Source: Linnemannia schmuckeri (lineage: Eukaryota; Mortierellomycota; Mortierellomycetes; Mortierellales; Mortierellaceae). Taken from it: 64,000 nt of DNA. The notes under the pieces are model-generated. The model saw nothing but the letters and a program-made list of their open reading frames with translations. It made no database searches and was not told the origin of the DNA. The position numbers and the translations under genes were made by a program. The stretch's first letter is position 1; every line of letters starts with the position of its first letter. The DNA is taken from assembly GCA_029449235.1 (NCBI GenBank), contig JANATG010000015.1, positions 1,054,001 to 1,118,000 on the forward strand, in the 5' to 3' direction. Positions 1 through 11,514 of the stretch are shown here, in pieces.

Positions 1-113
1 CCCCCCTTTCTTTAGGTGTTTCTACTCAATTTGCCAGACTAAGGACTACTGCTACGCGAAGTGTTTAATGTCTAACGCGATGTCATAATCAACATCCTTG
101 CCAACTACATTAG

Positions 114-1187
114 GATTCCCAACGATCAAGATTTTCCCAGCAAACAGGAAGGGAGGCGCAAAGTACCCTAAGGACTACCAGGGCGAGCGATCTGCAAAGG
201 CTATTGTCAACGAGCTCGTCAAGATGCTCCCCAACGATGTCCAGCTCGTCTCTGCCAACCCTACCAGCGAAAAGATTATCAACATTGACGAGCTTGCCGC
301 CGATACCGTATGTTTATAGCAAAGGATCTGAGACTTGTGGCTTCATTCTTTACACAGCAAATGACGAAACGCTTAATACTAACCATGTTACAACATCTTA
401 CATGAAATAGGATTCGCCTCGCGCAGTGCTGTTCACGAAAAAGTTGACAACGAGCAACATGTACAAGGGTCTGGCAACAGAGTTCAAGGACAGGATGGTG
501 GTCGCCGAGATGCGCGCCCCCTCGGACGATGTCCTTGCTAAATACAACATTCAGAAACTCCCCACATTGGTCGTCTTCCCCAAGGGTAGCCAGGAATCGA
601 TCGTCTTCTCTGGAGAGCTCAAACACGAACCCATCTTGGAATTCTTTAGCGAGCACGCAGGATCAGCAAAGAAAGGAAGCGCCAAATCTAGCCCCGCCGC
701 CTCGTCATCTACACCAGCCCCTAAGCCCGTGGTGGTTGAGTTCAACCCCAACATTGACCAAGTTAAGACCCAGGACGAGTTTAAGAAGCTCTGTCTCAAC
801 AAGGAACGTGGCAACTGCGCGATTGCGTTCTTGATTGTCGAGCCCGAGTTTGAAGAGTCGGTCAAGATGCATGAGGAGAACTTGGAGACATTGCGACAGG
901 TCAAGAAGAAGGCCCATGAGGCTGGAAAGGGACTTGATGTGATGTGGATGGATGCTCTGGATAAGCGTGTTGTGGCCTTGAAGGAGCAGTTCCAGGTCTC
1001 GGAGGATATCCCTGGTCTGTTGTTGATCAACCCTGGCAAGAAGGCTTATGTCCCCTTTATTGGAACGTTTGATGTCCAGGGTATTGAGGGCTGGCTCTCG
1101 GATGCCACGAATGGCCGTGCTCGTGCGGTCGCTTACAAATTTGAGGCCTCCCTTGACGCCAGCAAGCCCGTCAAGGATGAGCTGTAA
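114..1187 (+). CDS. Protein disulfide isomerase, P5/PDIA6-like (3' part)
   Basis: ER-lumenal thioredoxin-fold protein that would form or shuffle disulfide bonds in secretory proteins. Two exons are visible, 114-307 and 411-1187, giving about 323 C-terminal residues. The 5' end, with any CxxC active site, lies before the window. The first exon opens inside a thioredoxin domain at the cis-proline segment GFPTIKIFP. Exon 2 carries a second thioredoxin-like domain (KLPTLVVFP) with no CxxC. A Ser/Ala/Pro linker follows, then a helical C-terminal domain (FDVQGIEGWL) resembling the tail domain of human P5. The chain ends in KDEL, an ER retrieval signal. The splice sites are GTATGT at 308 and AATAG before 411, and the phase is kept. 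MPD1-type isomerases are the closest alternative. Confidence 0.85.
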
Positions 1188-2341
1188 ACTATTATTTTTC
1201 TTTTATTGTATTAAAACCTCCAGATGAAAATACTTACAGGTCCATAAATGGGGATTTGTTGTTGATGTAAGAGAAGAAGAAGGAGGATGAATAAGTGCGT
1301 TTATTGTTGGCGTGTTGTGCCCAACTTCAATAGAACTGGTCATCAATGGTACCAAAGAGCAACTTGACCCTAAAGTAACTCAAGATTCGGTACAAACTTC
1401 ATCAACGTCAACTCCCTCTTCTCAACCCCATACTTGGACGAAACACCCACATACTCCTCCATCAAAAACTGTTCCCTTTCCCAGTGTGAAGTAAATCTCG
1501 CCTTGGAGTCTTCGCCCGAAAATGTGGATGCCATCCTACGACAAGAAGGATTGCCACTTTTTGACTTTGTGCAACCGAGTAATAAACAAGATCTAGTAAT
1601 GCGGTCATAAATTGCTAAAGGATAGAGGAAGAGATAAGACATGTGGTTATAGCTGGGTCGGATCGAGCGCGAGGAAAGAAAAAAAAAATCCTCCAATGCC
1701 TATTAGGCATAATTCATAATTTCGTATCTTCGCTAAGGGACCCAGGAGGAGTGTCCAACTGGAGACAAAACGGCCCGCATGTTTTTATTGCCGCTCTTTC
1801 CTGCGATTATTCATCAAACGAGGAAGGGTCCCTTTCACTTCTCCTACATTTGGGAACAGTTTCGATCACTTTTATTTTTCACACAACTTCCTGTGTTTCA
1901 TTCTTTGCCCTAAATGCACTTTTACATACTTTCATGGCGGCTGTCCTTCTTGTGTCTCCGAATACCTAACCGGTCGATAGATCCATCGACAATCGCGTCT
2001 TTCTCTACCTTTTTATTGTACTTCCAGCTGGATACCTCCTTTTTACTAATCCACATCGAAGGCGTCACCCGAAATACTCTAGTCTCTGCTTTCTAATTTC
2101 GTGCCATTGGGTGTTCTAGCTGTTGACGTTCAAGTTGTTGAACAAGCGTCAAAGTGAGATAATGTTTCAAGAAAACAAGAAAAGCAACAAGCGAAAGACT
2201 AATAAATACCGGCCTCCTCACCTCAAACTTTTTTTTTTCTCCAACACAACAACACAACATTTCCTCTCATTTCAAATCCTCTCTTCTTGACAACCACCAC
2301 CTATAACCAAAAAAAAAAAAAAAAAACAAATCATATCAACA
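1188..2341. other. Intergenic: PDI 3' UTR and reductase promoter
   Basis: No convincing gene. The short open frames on both strands have no family resemblance and no plausible splicing. The last 120 bases before the reductase ATG are a CT-rich leader with T and A runs (A-tract at about 2310-2326), a layout seen before other start codons in this window. Confidence 0.6.
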
Positions 2342-3743
2342 ATGGTTCAGAACAAGTCAGCCGTCTTCTTAAAGTTCCCCAAGGAGTTCCCCATCCCCGG
2401 CGAGCACTTTGAGATCCAAACCAAGGATCTCCATGCCGACCTCAAGCCCAACTCTGTCCTCCTCCGTAACCTCTACTTCTCTCTCGACCCTTGTAAGCAT
2501 TTCTTATTTTTTTTTTCTACGTCATTTTGATTATCCCTTCATTCGTCTTCAAAAAAAAATAATATTCATAATGTACAAAAACTATTTAGATCCTAACAAT
2601 GGTCTACATTTTTTTTTGCTATAAAAAAATCGAATGTAGATATGCGAGGAAGGATGAGAGACGCAGAATCTTATGTCCCACACTTCCAGCTCAACCAACC
2701 CATGAACGGCTATGGCGTCGCAGAAGTCATCGAGTCCAAGAACTCGGACTTCCCCAAGGGCTCCCTTGTCTCTGGCACGACCGGATGGGAACAGTACTCC
2801 GTGATCCCTGAGGCCTTTGCCAAGAAATTGCGTGTGCTTCCCGAGAATGCTAGGACTTCGAAGACAATTCCCTTGTCTGCTTGGGTTGGCGTTTTGGGCA
2901 TGCCCGTAAGTCTTTTTTTTTTTTTTTTCTGGAAATGTTAATGCAAATTAGCGGTGTAAAAAAGATATTTCTTGGTGGTTAGAAAAATGCGGAATGAAGG
3001 ATATTTCACAGTAGCGATCAATCGTACGCTTTGACCACGAACAATTTTTTTTTCTTTTTCGCGATCTTTTGTTCTAATGGACGATCCTTGATTTTCATGC
3101 AAATGCAATCTAACAATAGGGATTTACGGCATACTCATCCCTCAAGATCATCGGTCAGCCCAAGGCCGGCGAAACAATCTTTGTCTCTGCCGCTGCAGGA
3201 GCAGTCGGCCAACTCGTCGGACAAATGGCCAAGAAGTTCGGCCTCCGTGTCGTCGGTTCTGCAGGCTCGGACGACAAGGTCGATTACCTTCTGAACGAGC
3301 TCAAGTTCGACGCCGCTTTCAACTACAAGAAGAATGGTACCATCCTCGAGAACCTCAAGCGTGCCGCTCCCGAGGGTGTAGACATCTACTATGAGAACGT
3401 GGGCGGTGAAACATTGGAAGCTGCACTGGAATGCATGAACACCCACGGCCGAGTCATTGTCTGCGGGATGATCTCCCAATACAACACCACCGAGCCCTAC
3501 GGGGTCCGCAACCTCGGACACATTGTCGGCAAGAGAATCACGATGCGTGGATTTATCAATGACGATTTCGCAAAGGAGTGTTATGGGGATTTCTTGAAGG
3601 ATGTGAGTGAGTGGTTGGAGAAAGGAGAGATTATTTATAAGGAGGACGTTGAGGAGGGAATTGAGAAGTCTTTGGATGCCTTTGTGGGAATGTTGAAGGG
3701 CAAGAACTTTGGCAAGCAGGTGATCAAGATTGCTGACTTGTAG
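2342..3743 (+). CDS. NADP-dependent alkenal/quinone reductase (MDR family)
   Basis: Zinc-independent medium-chain dehydrogenase/reductase of the PTGR1 / alkenal double-bond reductase group. It is expected to reduce activated C=C bonds of lipid-derived enals with NADPH in the cytosol. The exons are 2342-2492, 2640-2905 and 3120-3743, giving 346 residues, the usual length. The first junction rebuilds the family signature DPYMRGRM at residues 49-56. The Rossmann nucleotide-binding stretch AAAGAVGQLVG is at about 163-173, followed by GSAGSDDKVDYL and YYENVGG, both typical of this family. A TCCTAAC branch site precedes exon 2. The start is the ATG at 2342 behind an A-tract leader. The substrate cannot be predicted from the sequence. 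Confidence 0.92.
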
Positions 3744-3918
3744 AAGTCTGAGTGAGGTAGATAGCGCCAGCATTCTTTTTGTACCATTTTTTTTCTATTA
3801 CAAAGATAAAACAATTGGTCTTGAACATATGAGAGCATAGACCAATATGAATATGCCACGATGCAGACTTTTTTATATGTTTTTATTTTTTATGCGCATC
3901 AAAAAAAGGGTGTGTTGC

Positions 3919-6505
3919 TCATATGACTTCCCAGTCGCCAGAAGAACTGCCAATACCACCACTTCTGCTTCCACCACCACTACCACCAGGCTCCAACAAC
4001 CCTTCCATAAACCCACGATGCACCATCTCAAAATCTCTCAGATGCTCCCCCTGCAGTCCCAAATACACATCCACTCCCGAACCACCTCCACCTCTATTAA
4101 CCCCCTTTAGAGCAGGCCCACTATCCATGATGACGCACATCCCCTCCCCACCTCCAAATCCTCCGCGTCCAATCCTGACCTTGACGGGGGGTCCCTGTCC
4201 GAAATCAGGCGAGTACATGTTTAGTTTACGGAACGACCAGACCATAAAGTCCTGTCCAAAGGGGTTATTACTCGTCGTCTCGATCAGATGTGGGTTCTCC
4301 TGTCGTTGGATCCAGCTGATGGCTGATTTGAGCTGCTCCGGTGACTGCAACATCAGCTCGTCCCTGAGAAGCCGTGATGGCAGCGACAGCGGGGTCGTCA
4401 ACAACGAATGCACAGGCATCTGCACAAATATCGATCTTTTTTGTTCAAGGAATAAAAGGAATAGTGTTGTCAATTATCTCGGTCAGCACTAACTGACAAA
4501 AATATACGAACAAATATACGAACCAAACAACAAATGAGACTTACAGGATGGCGTTGCCAATGTAGCCTTCAGGGATGGGGGGTGCAACACGGTTCCGGAT
4601 ATCCATGACGAGGCCACACATCATCTTACAGTCAGGCTCCATCCGGCGAGTAATCGTCGTCATTTTCCAGAGGTAGGCCACCAACGAATCGCCAGTCGAG
4701 ACCCACTTGTCGCTGATCTCCTTGTCATCTGCCGCACAGGCCGCCGCTGCAATGTTTTGCTCAGATGCCAACTTTTTGATCGCATCGAGTTGCTGTGGCG
4801 AAAAGTGGAACAGATGCAGGTTGCCTCCCTCGGGTTCCTGTCCGCCTGCTGCAGCATCTATTGCATAGCTATGTGACTCTTGTCGTCGTCTTGGTCGACT
4901 CCCTCCTACCCGACTCTGTTGTTGCTGTTGTTGATGGCGCTGCTGCTGCTGCTCGGAAACGCCTTCGATGGGTCCTTCCAAGTGCTCAACATCGCCAATC
5001 ATCACTCGCGGGACGTTAGTGGTGGTGTCAGCGGTAGTTGTTTCCGAGGTTGTTCCTTTACCGGAATCCTCATTAATCGACTCCATCATTTTCTGTATCC
5101 GCTGCAGGTTGGAAGAGTCCTCAACATCCTCCTCCTCCTCAGCATCATCATCCTCGTCGTCATCATCCTCGTCCTCTGTAGTCGTCACTTCCAGCTCGCC
5201 CAGACCCCGATCCAAGGCATTATCCAGACTGTTGTCGAACAAGATGGGCGGTGGGGGCGAGTCATTGATCCGCTGATGCCTGTAGACCGCACTGGCCAAA
5301 TAAGGGTCGCCATGGATCTCCAAAAACGCTCTATCCAAGATTGGGTAGGGTCCGAAATCCTTGCCCTGCGTCATCTTGGACCAGGCCTCCATGAACGAGA
5401 TCCATGAGGTAGCATCCAGAACAGACGAATCCATGGCCACGCCCATAATCAACGAATGGTCCGAGGTATATGTCAACTGGATCCCCAACAGCGGAGGGTC
5501 TCGCAGCGAAGCTGGGTAGAGGCCCACGGGGAAGAGCTGAGGAGGGAGAATCGCATCTTGGAAACCTCCATGACGGACCTGAGCCATCGATGTGGTCGTG
5601 TCGGCAACGACAAAGAGGACACCCCGGTCATTGCATTCGATAAAAGGTCTCCTGCTGTTGCTCTTGTTGTTGTTTGCGGAAGAAGCTGGTGTTGATGACG
5701 TTGCAGGTGTAGAAGTAGTAGTGGAAGAAGACATAGAAGGCGGTCCTGCTGCTGCTGCTGCTGTTGTTGTTGCTCCTGCATGGGTGGGATCCAATGACTG
5801 GTTACTATTATTGCTGGTGTTGCTGCAAAGTCGACCAGCCAAGGGAAAGAAATCCGAGAGGACCAATGCCAAGGAAGCCTGAAGGAGCATTGGGTCCATG
5901 AAGGGCGAAGAGTGATAATGATAATGGAGGCGAGACTTTGAGGAACTGCCGCTATGAAATTTCTTGGCGTGAGCAGACGAGGACGACGACGAGCCAGCAG
6001 GCGACGCAGGAGGTGACAAGGTGGTCGCAAAAGTCGACGATGACACTGAAGAGGAAGATGAGATGTTGTTGTTGTTATTGTTGTTGTTGTTGCTGTGGAT
6101 CACCCCTTTTGCAGATAGCGAAGCATCGTTAATAGTAGAAGTAATAGTAGGCTGGCCGAGTGATCCTTGCTGCTGCTGCTGACTCGCCTCAAAAAAGTAC
6201 AATAGCCGGGTATATATGCGAGGTTTGGCAAGATCAAGACTTGATAGCTCCACTCGTGGGTACCGCATTGCCTCGCCTGTCGTTGTTCCTCCTGTGATAG
6301 TAGCTGCCTGGTCTGGGGCAGGCTCGAGTTCTGTGGGAGTGATGGGCTGGACTAGCTGGCGATGTCGTAGCCTAGTCTGAGGCGTAGAACGGGAAGAGGC
6401 AGGGAAGGATGGCGATCTTGAAGCAGACGGGCTGGACGATGCGCCCTCGGTGGGCCTGTGGTGGGCGACCTTTTCTCGCTCATGCAGTGTTCTCTGAGGT
6501 GACAT
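3919..6505 (-). CDS. BAHD/transferase-family protein with altered HxxxD motif
   Basis: Protein of 825 residues from two exons, 6505-4545 and 4435-3919. The intron has a GTAAGT donor and an AAG acceptor, which the frame requires. The fold resembles the CoA-dependent acyltransferase (BAHD, transferase) family. An N-terminal half has the LFPLAGRL-like segment FFPLAGRL, a mid-domain reads DHSLIMGVAMDSSVLDATSW, and the second half contains GYIGNAIL and the structural motif DFGQG at about residue 731 (family DFGWG). The catalytic HHxxxDG is replaced by D359-S360-x3-D364-A365, so ordinary His catalysis is doubtful. Family members are normally 430-500 residues. The extra length is Ser, Gln, Asn and acidic low-complexity insertions, including an Asp/Glu run. 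The start at 6505 is the first ATG that is not in leader-like sequence; the frame is open further upstream. Confidence 0.8.
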
Positions 6506-7200
6506 TTGCCGTGAGGAGTAGAAGGGGAGATGATGAAGAGAAAGAAGAAGAATGGGTGAGAGTAAAGTATATGTTAGGTGTGACGGGAAGAGAAGGAAGA
6601 GGAGGGTGATGGATGGAAGAACAAGAAAAATAAAGGTGTGAGGGTGGGAGTGATATAGGAAAGGGAAGAGAAGAAGAAAAAGAGAAAAGGGGGAAAATGC
6701 GATGATGTGCGTTTGTGCGTGTGTGTCTGGAAGTCGGGCTGTGAATGCGTGTGGTTGGTTGGGAAGGAGGGAAGGAAGGATATGGCCGACATGTGTGTGC
6801 ACAAACAACATACATCGCAACTCCTACTCCTCCAGCCCACTCAACCTTGTCCACTTCACTTTGGCATGCAAATCAAACACCGCATGACTCGCTCAAAAAA
6901 GGGCATACTTTTGGGCAGACATGAAAAGACATATTGATTCATTAAAAAAAAAAAAACTACTGTACAAAATGGATAGCGAACTTCAATTGCTACAAGACAC
7001 CATTCGTCGATTCATCGACTCCAGAGACGAACAGTTGAGTCCTGCCCGCCAGAGGCAAGCACCGACTCACTGATCCTCACACTCTCAACGCCATTCGTAT
7101 GGCCCGTGTAATAACTATGCTGCTGGGACACCCGGTCATAAATCTAATATTTATGGAAATAAAAAAAAAAAAGGGTTAAGCATAAGCAAGAGTGTTTTGT
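6506..7200. other. Intergenic: acyltransferase leader and Mdv1 3' flank
   Basis: Purine-rich on the + strand (a CT-rich leader for the minus-strand acyltransferase) up to about 6700, then mixed sequence. It contains the 34-codon frame listed separately and an AATAAA-like A-tract near 7157. No other gene is seen. Confidence 0.5.
6969..7073 (+). CDS. Possible 34-residue small ORF
   Basis: ATG in good context (ACAAAATGG) followed by 34 codons to TGA. The predicted peptide starts MDSELQLLQDTIRRFIDSRD and would be a charged helix. A run of A preceded by AAAT lies about 80 bases downstream and could serve as a polyadenylation signal. No homology is recognised and no second exon could be joined, so chance is a serious alternative. 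Confidence 0.2.
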   Translation: MDSELQLLQDTIRRFIDSRDEQLSPARQRQAPTH

Positions 7201-10080
7201 TCATATGATATCATCGCATCCTTTTCGATATTCTTTTTGCTCCTTATTGCCTAGTACCTTGAGGCTGTCACCAGAACCAACTACAATCTTGGAGGTATCA
7301 AACCGCAGACTCTTGACTGGTTCTTCATACTGAAGGATCTCCTGGATGCCTCCCGTCCGCAAATCCCAAATCTAATCAGCAGATATCATGAAGAGGATTA
7401 GTCGCTTTGTTGTTTCGGTGCTTAACCTTAGTTAAAAATCAATTGCAAGGCATTGTTCTTACCCTGACACTTTTGTCTATGCTGCCACTGACGACATGGT
7501 AATCATCAAACTGTAATGAGGTCAATGGTCCAGTATGTCCAACAAGCGTACGATGTGCTTGACCCGATCGGACTATTATGAAACATAAAGGAAAGTGTCA
7601 GAGGCATTATCTTACAACGGCCAACATCCCAAGTTATGCAAACAGAGCGAGAATATATAACTTACGGTCCCACATGCGGATGGCGCCATCGATAGTACCA
7701 CTGCAGAGAGCATACTGCCAAAACTGCAAACTACCGACGTAGTTGTTGTCCCGCAAGTCCAGATCCATCCAGTCTGACCAAGAGTTCGAAGTGCCCATAG
7801 CCCACAACAAATCCATCGTCAACACACATTGACCAGTGCTCAAATCCCACTCCTTGATCGTCTTGTCATTTGATCCAGAAAGCTATACAAATAAGAAAAA
7901 ACCATGTCAGGCGACCTCTGTTCTCCTTTTCATTCCGTTACATTACGTTTCGTCGCTTAGAAAGACAATCACGATGTTGCATGATAGCTATGCTGCACTA
8001 AACATACCAGTTTTTGATCCTCGAAATAAAGACAGGTAACAGGTCCAGTGTGTCCGCTCAGAGTATTCGTCCAGCAGTTGTCCAGTACTGCGAGGGTATC
8101 CATAGAATCTCTTGAGCAGGAATCTTTGTCAGAAGAGCCACTAGAGGAGTCCGAGAGTGTTGGAGATCGGTCGCGAGTTGCTTGGGTATGTGTAAGATCG
8201 GCAAGATTCCAAGTCCTGATGGTGCTGTCCCTGGATCCTGTTACCAACGTGTTCTGAAATAGCTGCATACATTCAACATAATCCTCATGGCCAGGCAATT
8301 GGCCGAGACATTTGAAGGTCGACAAATCCCAGACGCGCGTCGTGTTATCCTTGGAGGCAGTAACAAGTGTTCCATAAGGTCCGTTCAGATCCAGCGTTGT
8401 GATGACTCCATCATGTCCGTAGAATGTATGCATGCAGGTTCCAGAATCCAGTGTTTCTTCGCGGTATCCTAATTGCAGAGCTATTATTCCAGAGAAACAA
8501 AAAGAAAAAAATAATGACGCAAATTTCTGTGAGAATTCGAGCTGAATGTTATGGATTCTGGCAGAGTGCTTGCTTCATAGAGAGTAGTAACTTACGTTCT
8601 CCATCGTTTGCCTTGGCACCCTCGGACACCGATGCCAACTTATCGTTTAGTTCTTCCACTAATAGGACACGATGGAATGAAGATATATATTACTGTTAGA
8701 CCTATGCTCTCTCGCATTGTGCTCTGTTTGTGTCCTTTGTACTCGCCATGCGACCCAGTCGAAACATTGTTTGCCAGAAAAAAAAAAAAAAAAAAAAAAA
8801 AAAACTTACAAGTATCCGCAAGGTCATCCTCACGCTCCGACAATTTGCTCAGCTTATATTGAAGGTTTTTTTGGCGGGCCACCAGGGTCTCGATGGATGC
8901 TGCAACTTGACCTAGTTCTGATTGGATCACCGTCTGAAGGAGAACATCATAAATGTTCGTGGTCAGCATAAAATATCATCGACGTCAATCCTCTCACGCG
9001 CATTTTCGCAAACGCCGAATGAAATAATCAAAGAAATAATCATTGCCTTTTGTGACTGCAGCTTGACCTGCTCCTTGATGGTTCGCTCTCGTTCGCTCAG
9101 GAGTGAGGAAAACACCAGGTTAGGATCATCTTCATCCACTATCATAAAAATCGATTATCCAACGAACCAAAGGAAAAAAGACATAAAAAAAGGTGAGCAT
9201 ATGACATTGTGCATTGGCTGGTACCACCAAGATAAACATGTAAGCTCATTCAAAACGCTATTCAAAGTTTCCCTCGGAGCAGTTGAGTTATATGAGATAG
9301 CTTTTGTTGGTTACCTTCACCAAAACCATTTTTTCTCCGCCGGTGATGACCTTTGCTGCGTTTACCGTTCTTGGAATGTGGATAGGACGCCTTGAAGCCC
9401 TGGAATAACGAAACCCGCGCGGCTGGTTCTGGAATATCCTCCATCAGCAGTTCGTCTGCTTGCATAGGGACAGCTTGTCGTGAACCGGTCAAGGCGAGTG
9501 CTTGGGCATTGGCTGTTGCTCTCCGGATATACTGCGTTGCCATGAGATGTGGAGCCATGCCTGAAAGTCCAGTGAGGGAAGCAATCCCCGTGAGGTCACC
9601 CTTGACCGCTTGGACGGTGAGGGGTGAGAATACGATGCTGCTGGTGGTGGAAAGGGTGTTGCGTGCCGAGGATGCTAAGTCAGATACGTCGAATGCATGT
9701 AGCAGTTCCATAATACGATGACGGGGCTGCTGCAGTCCAGAGGAGACCATAGTGGAGAATGTCCTTCCTGTATTAGTAATTCCTGAAATGGTCTGTGAAA
9801 AGACGGACGACGTTTCTGACTGATGTCGTCCTGTTGCTGCTGCTGCTGGTCCTACTGCTGTTGGGGTTGGGGTTGGTAGTGGTGGCGGAGCAGAGGTTGT
9901 TGTGGTTGGGTTTGGCGCTGAGGAGGTTGACTTGCGTCGACCAGAGAAGGCGGACGAGGATGCTGATGAGGAAGAGGCCGCGTAGTTTGGACTGAGCCTT
10001 GAGCGGTCCATGCCTGAGGGTAGACTTGAAGCGAATGGGGCAATGGGTCTGGCGGGCTCGGACTGGAATGCCGACGACAT
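7201..10080 (-). CDS. mdv1: Mitochondrial fission adaptor, Mdv1/Caf4-like WD40
   Basis: Adaptor that links outer-membrane Fis1 to the dynamin Dnm1 in fungal mitochondrial division. Eight exons: 10080-9315, 9138-9047, 8933-8810, 8658-8596, 8468-8008, 7882-7666, 7572-7463 and 7371-7201, giving 667 residues. The N-terminal half is Ser-rich with helices (HRIMELLHAFDVSDLASS) and the basic stretch KGHHRRRKNGF. A coiled coil follows (LSEREDDLADTLEELNDKL), then a C-terminal WD40 propeller with GH...WD pairs such as HTFYGHDGVITTLD, LVGHTGPLTSLQFDD and VSGSIDKSVRIWDLRTGG. This order (helical N-terminus, coiled coil, propeller) is diagnostic of Mdv1. One propeller loop carries an acidic Ser-rich insertion. 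Intron 2 appears to use a GC donor at 9046. Intron 3 has 27 T directly behind its donor. Confidence 0.88.
8778..8804. repeat. 27-base A run (sense T) behind mdv1 intron 3 donor
   Basis: Read on the mdv1 strand, the donor GTAAG is followed at once by 27 T. It lies wholly in the intron. Confidence 0.9.
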
Positions 10081-11514
10081 GCTACTCCGCTATACCGTGT
10101 GGTAATCAGGGTGCCAAGGAGGGGCAAAGAGTGTTGTGTCGAGTGGGGTGAAGGGGAAAAGAGCTGGGTGATATAGGTGGTAGTGGTGGCAAAAAGGGGA
10201 AGAAAAGAAAAGAAAAGAAAAGAAAAAAGAAGGAAAAGAAGAAAAGGAGAAGACAGGCTGTGAAGGATTTTAATTTTATTATGTGGGGGAACGATTCAAG
10301 CGATTCAAAGAAGAGAGAGAACAAGTGAGAGAGAACGAGAAAGAGCAGATGTGAATGAAAAGAAGAGAGGAGAGCAATTGGCAATATGCGATTGGCTCAC
10401 TCGTAGCTCTTGTCAGCAACCCCAAGGGTTTTACTAGTTAGGATTCCTGCCCTTGTTGCTGCTTCTTTTTCTTATTCTTCAAACAACAAAGAAGATGATG
10501 GAGGGAGGCAAACAGATCAGAGTGCTTCTACTTGTTTTCGGAGGTGCATCCATTGACGTCCAGTTCACCGAATAGATACACCCTTATCAGGGATATCCGT
10601 GCTGTTGTGTTCTTTCTTTTCTCGATCTAGCAAGCAAAGTATGCCTGCATGGTTGCGTCTTGATGTCTCACACACAATAAAAAAAAAGGGTAATGGGAAG
10701 AGTAGCAATTGAATGCGCCACCAAAAAGGTTTACTCTTTGTGTTATTTCCTCGTGCTGAAGCATCAATTGGAAACATGGAGGTGGAAACCCAAAACAAGT
10801 GTTGCCGTGCTCAAGTGTGTGCTCAAGAACGTGGATAGATGTGTTCAATTGCTTTTTATGTATGAGTAGGCTTTGTGGGCGTTATTGGATTCGTGTCGTC
10901 CCCTATTTTCTGCTCAGGGGTGAATGAATGGAGATTTGCGAATAAGCATTTTGCAGTGTGTCCAACTTTAATTTTTTTTATTTTCGTAGTAGGAAGATCT
11001 GCTGGCTCTTCATCATACTCCATACTTGATCTTTCATTCCAGGAAATGCACCTATACGTTCTCTTCGGTAGTTCGCCTTATAACTCTAGCCGGACAAGTA
11101 ATTATTCTAGGGTAATCGATTGCCGTTGTCTCTTCGATCAATTGGAGGCAATCGACCGCTGGCAGTGCGTAGGTGTCTAGCTATCTTCACTTGTTTGCTA
11201 TGTGTGTGTGTGTGTATATTTGTGTGTGTGTTTGTGTGTGTCTGTGTTCGTGTCCCTTTAAACCAGCCAACCGACGTCCAGGCCGTGGCTCGCATAGATT
11301 CATGCTTACTACCAAAATTCCAGCTTTTCTCTATACCTGTCTGAGTGTATGTGGGGTCAAGAACCAAAGGCAAAGTCATCTCTTCCCTCTTCTTTTTCTT
11401 TCTTTTTGCATTCTTCCATTTCTTCTTCGCCTCACCCTTCCATTCTTTCATCTTCATCCGCCTCTCCTCCTTCCTTTCTCCTTCTCTTTCTTCTCCCCCC
11501 TTCCTCATTCGACA
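10081..11514. other. Divergent intergenic promoter region with GT microsatellite
   Basis: Region between divergently transcribed mdv1 and the TMEM135-like gene. It contains AAAAG pentamer repeats at about 10200-10240 and a GT-rich microsatellite at about 11199-11250. A strongly CT-rich leader runs from about 11380 to 11510 just before the + strand start. No gene is seen; the open frames here are low-complexity. Confidence 0.6.
11199..11250. repeat. GT-rich microsatellite
   Basis: Two GT runs split by a TATATTT interruption, about 230-310 bases upstream of the TMEM135-like gene. It is a simple repeat with no gene inside. Confidence 0.8.
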
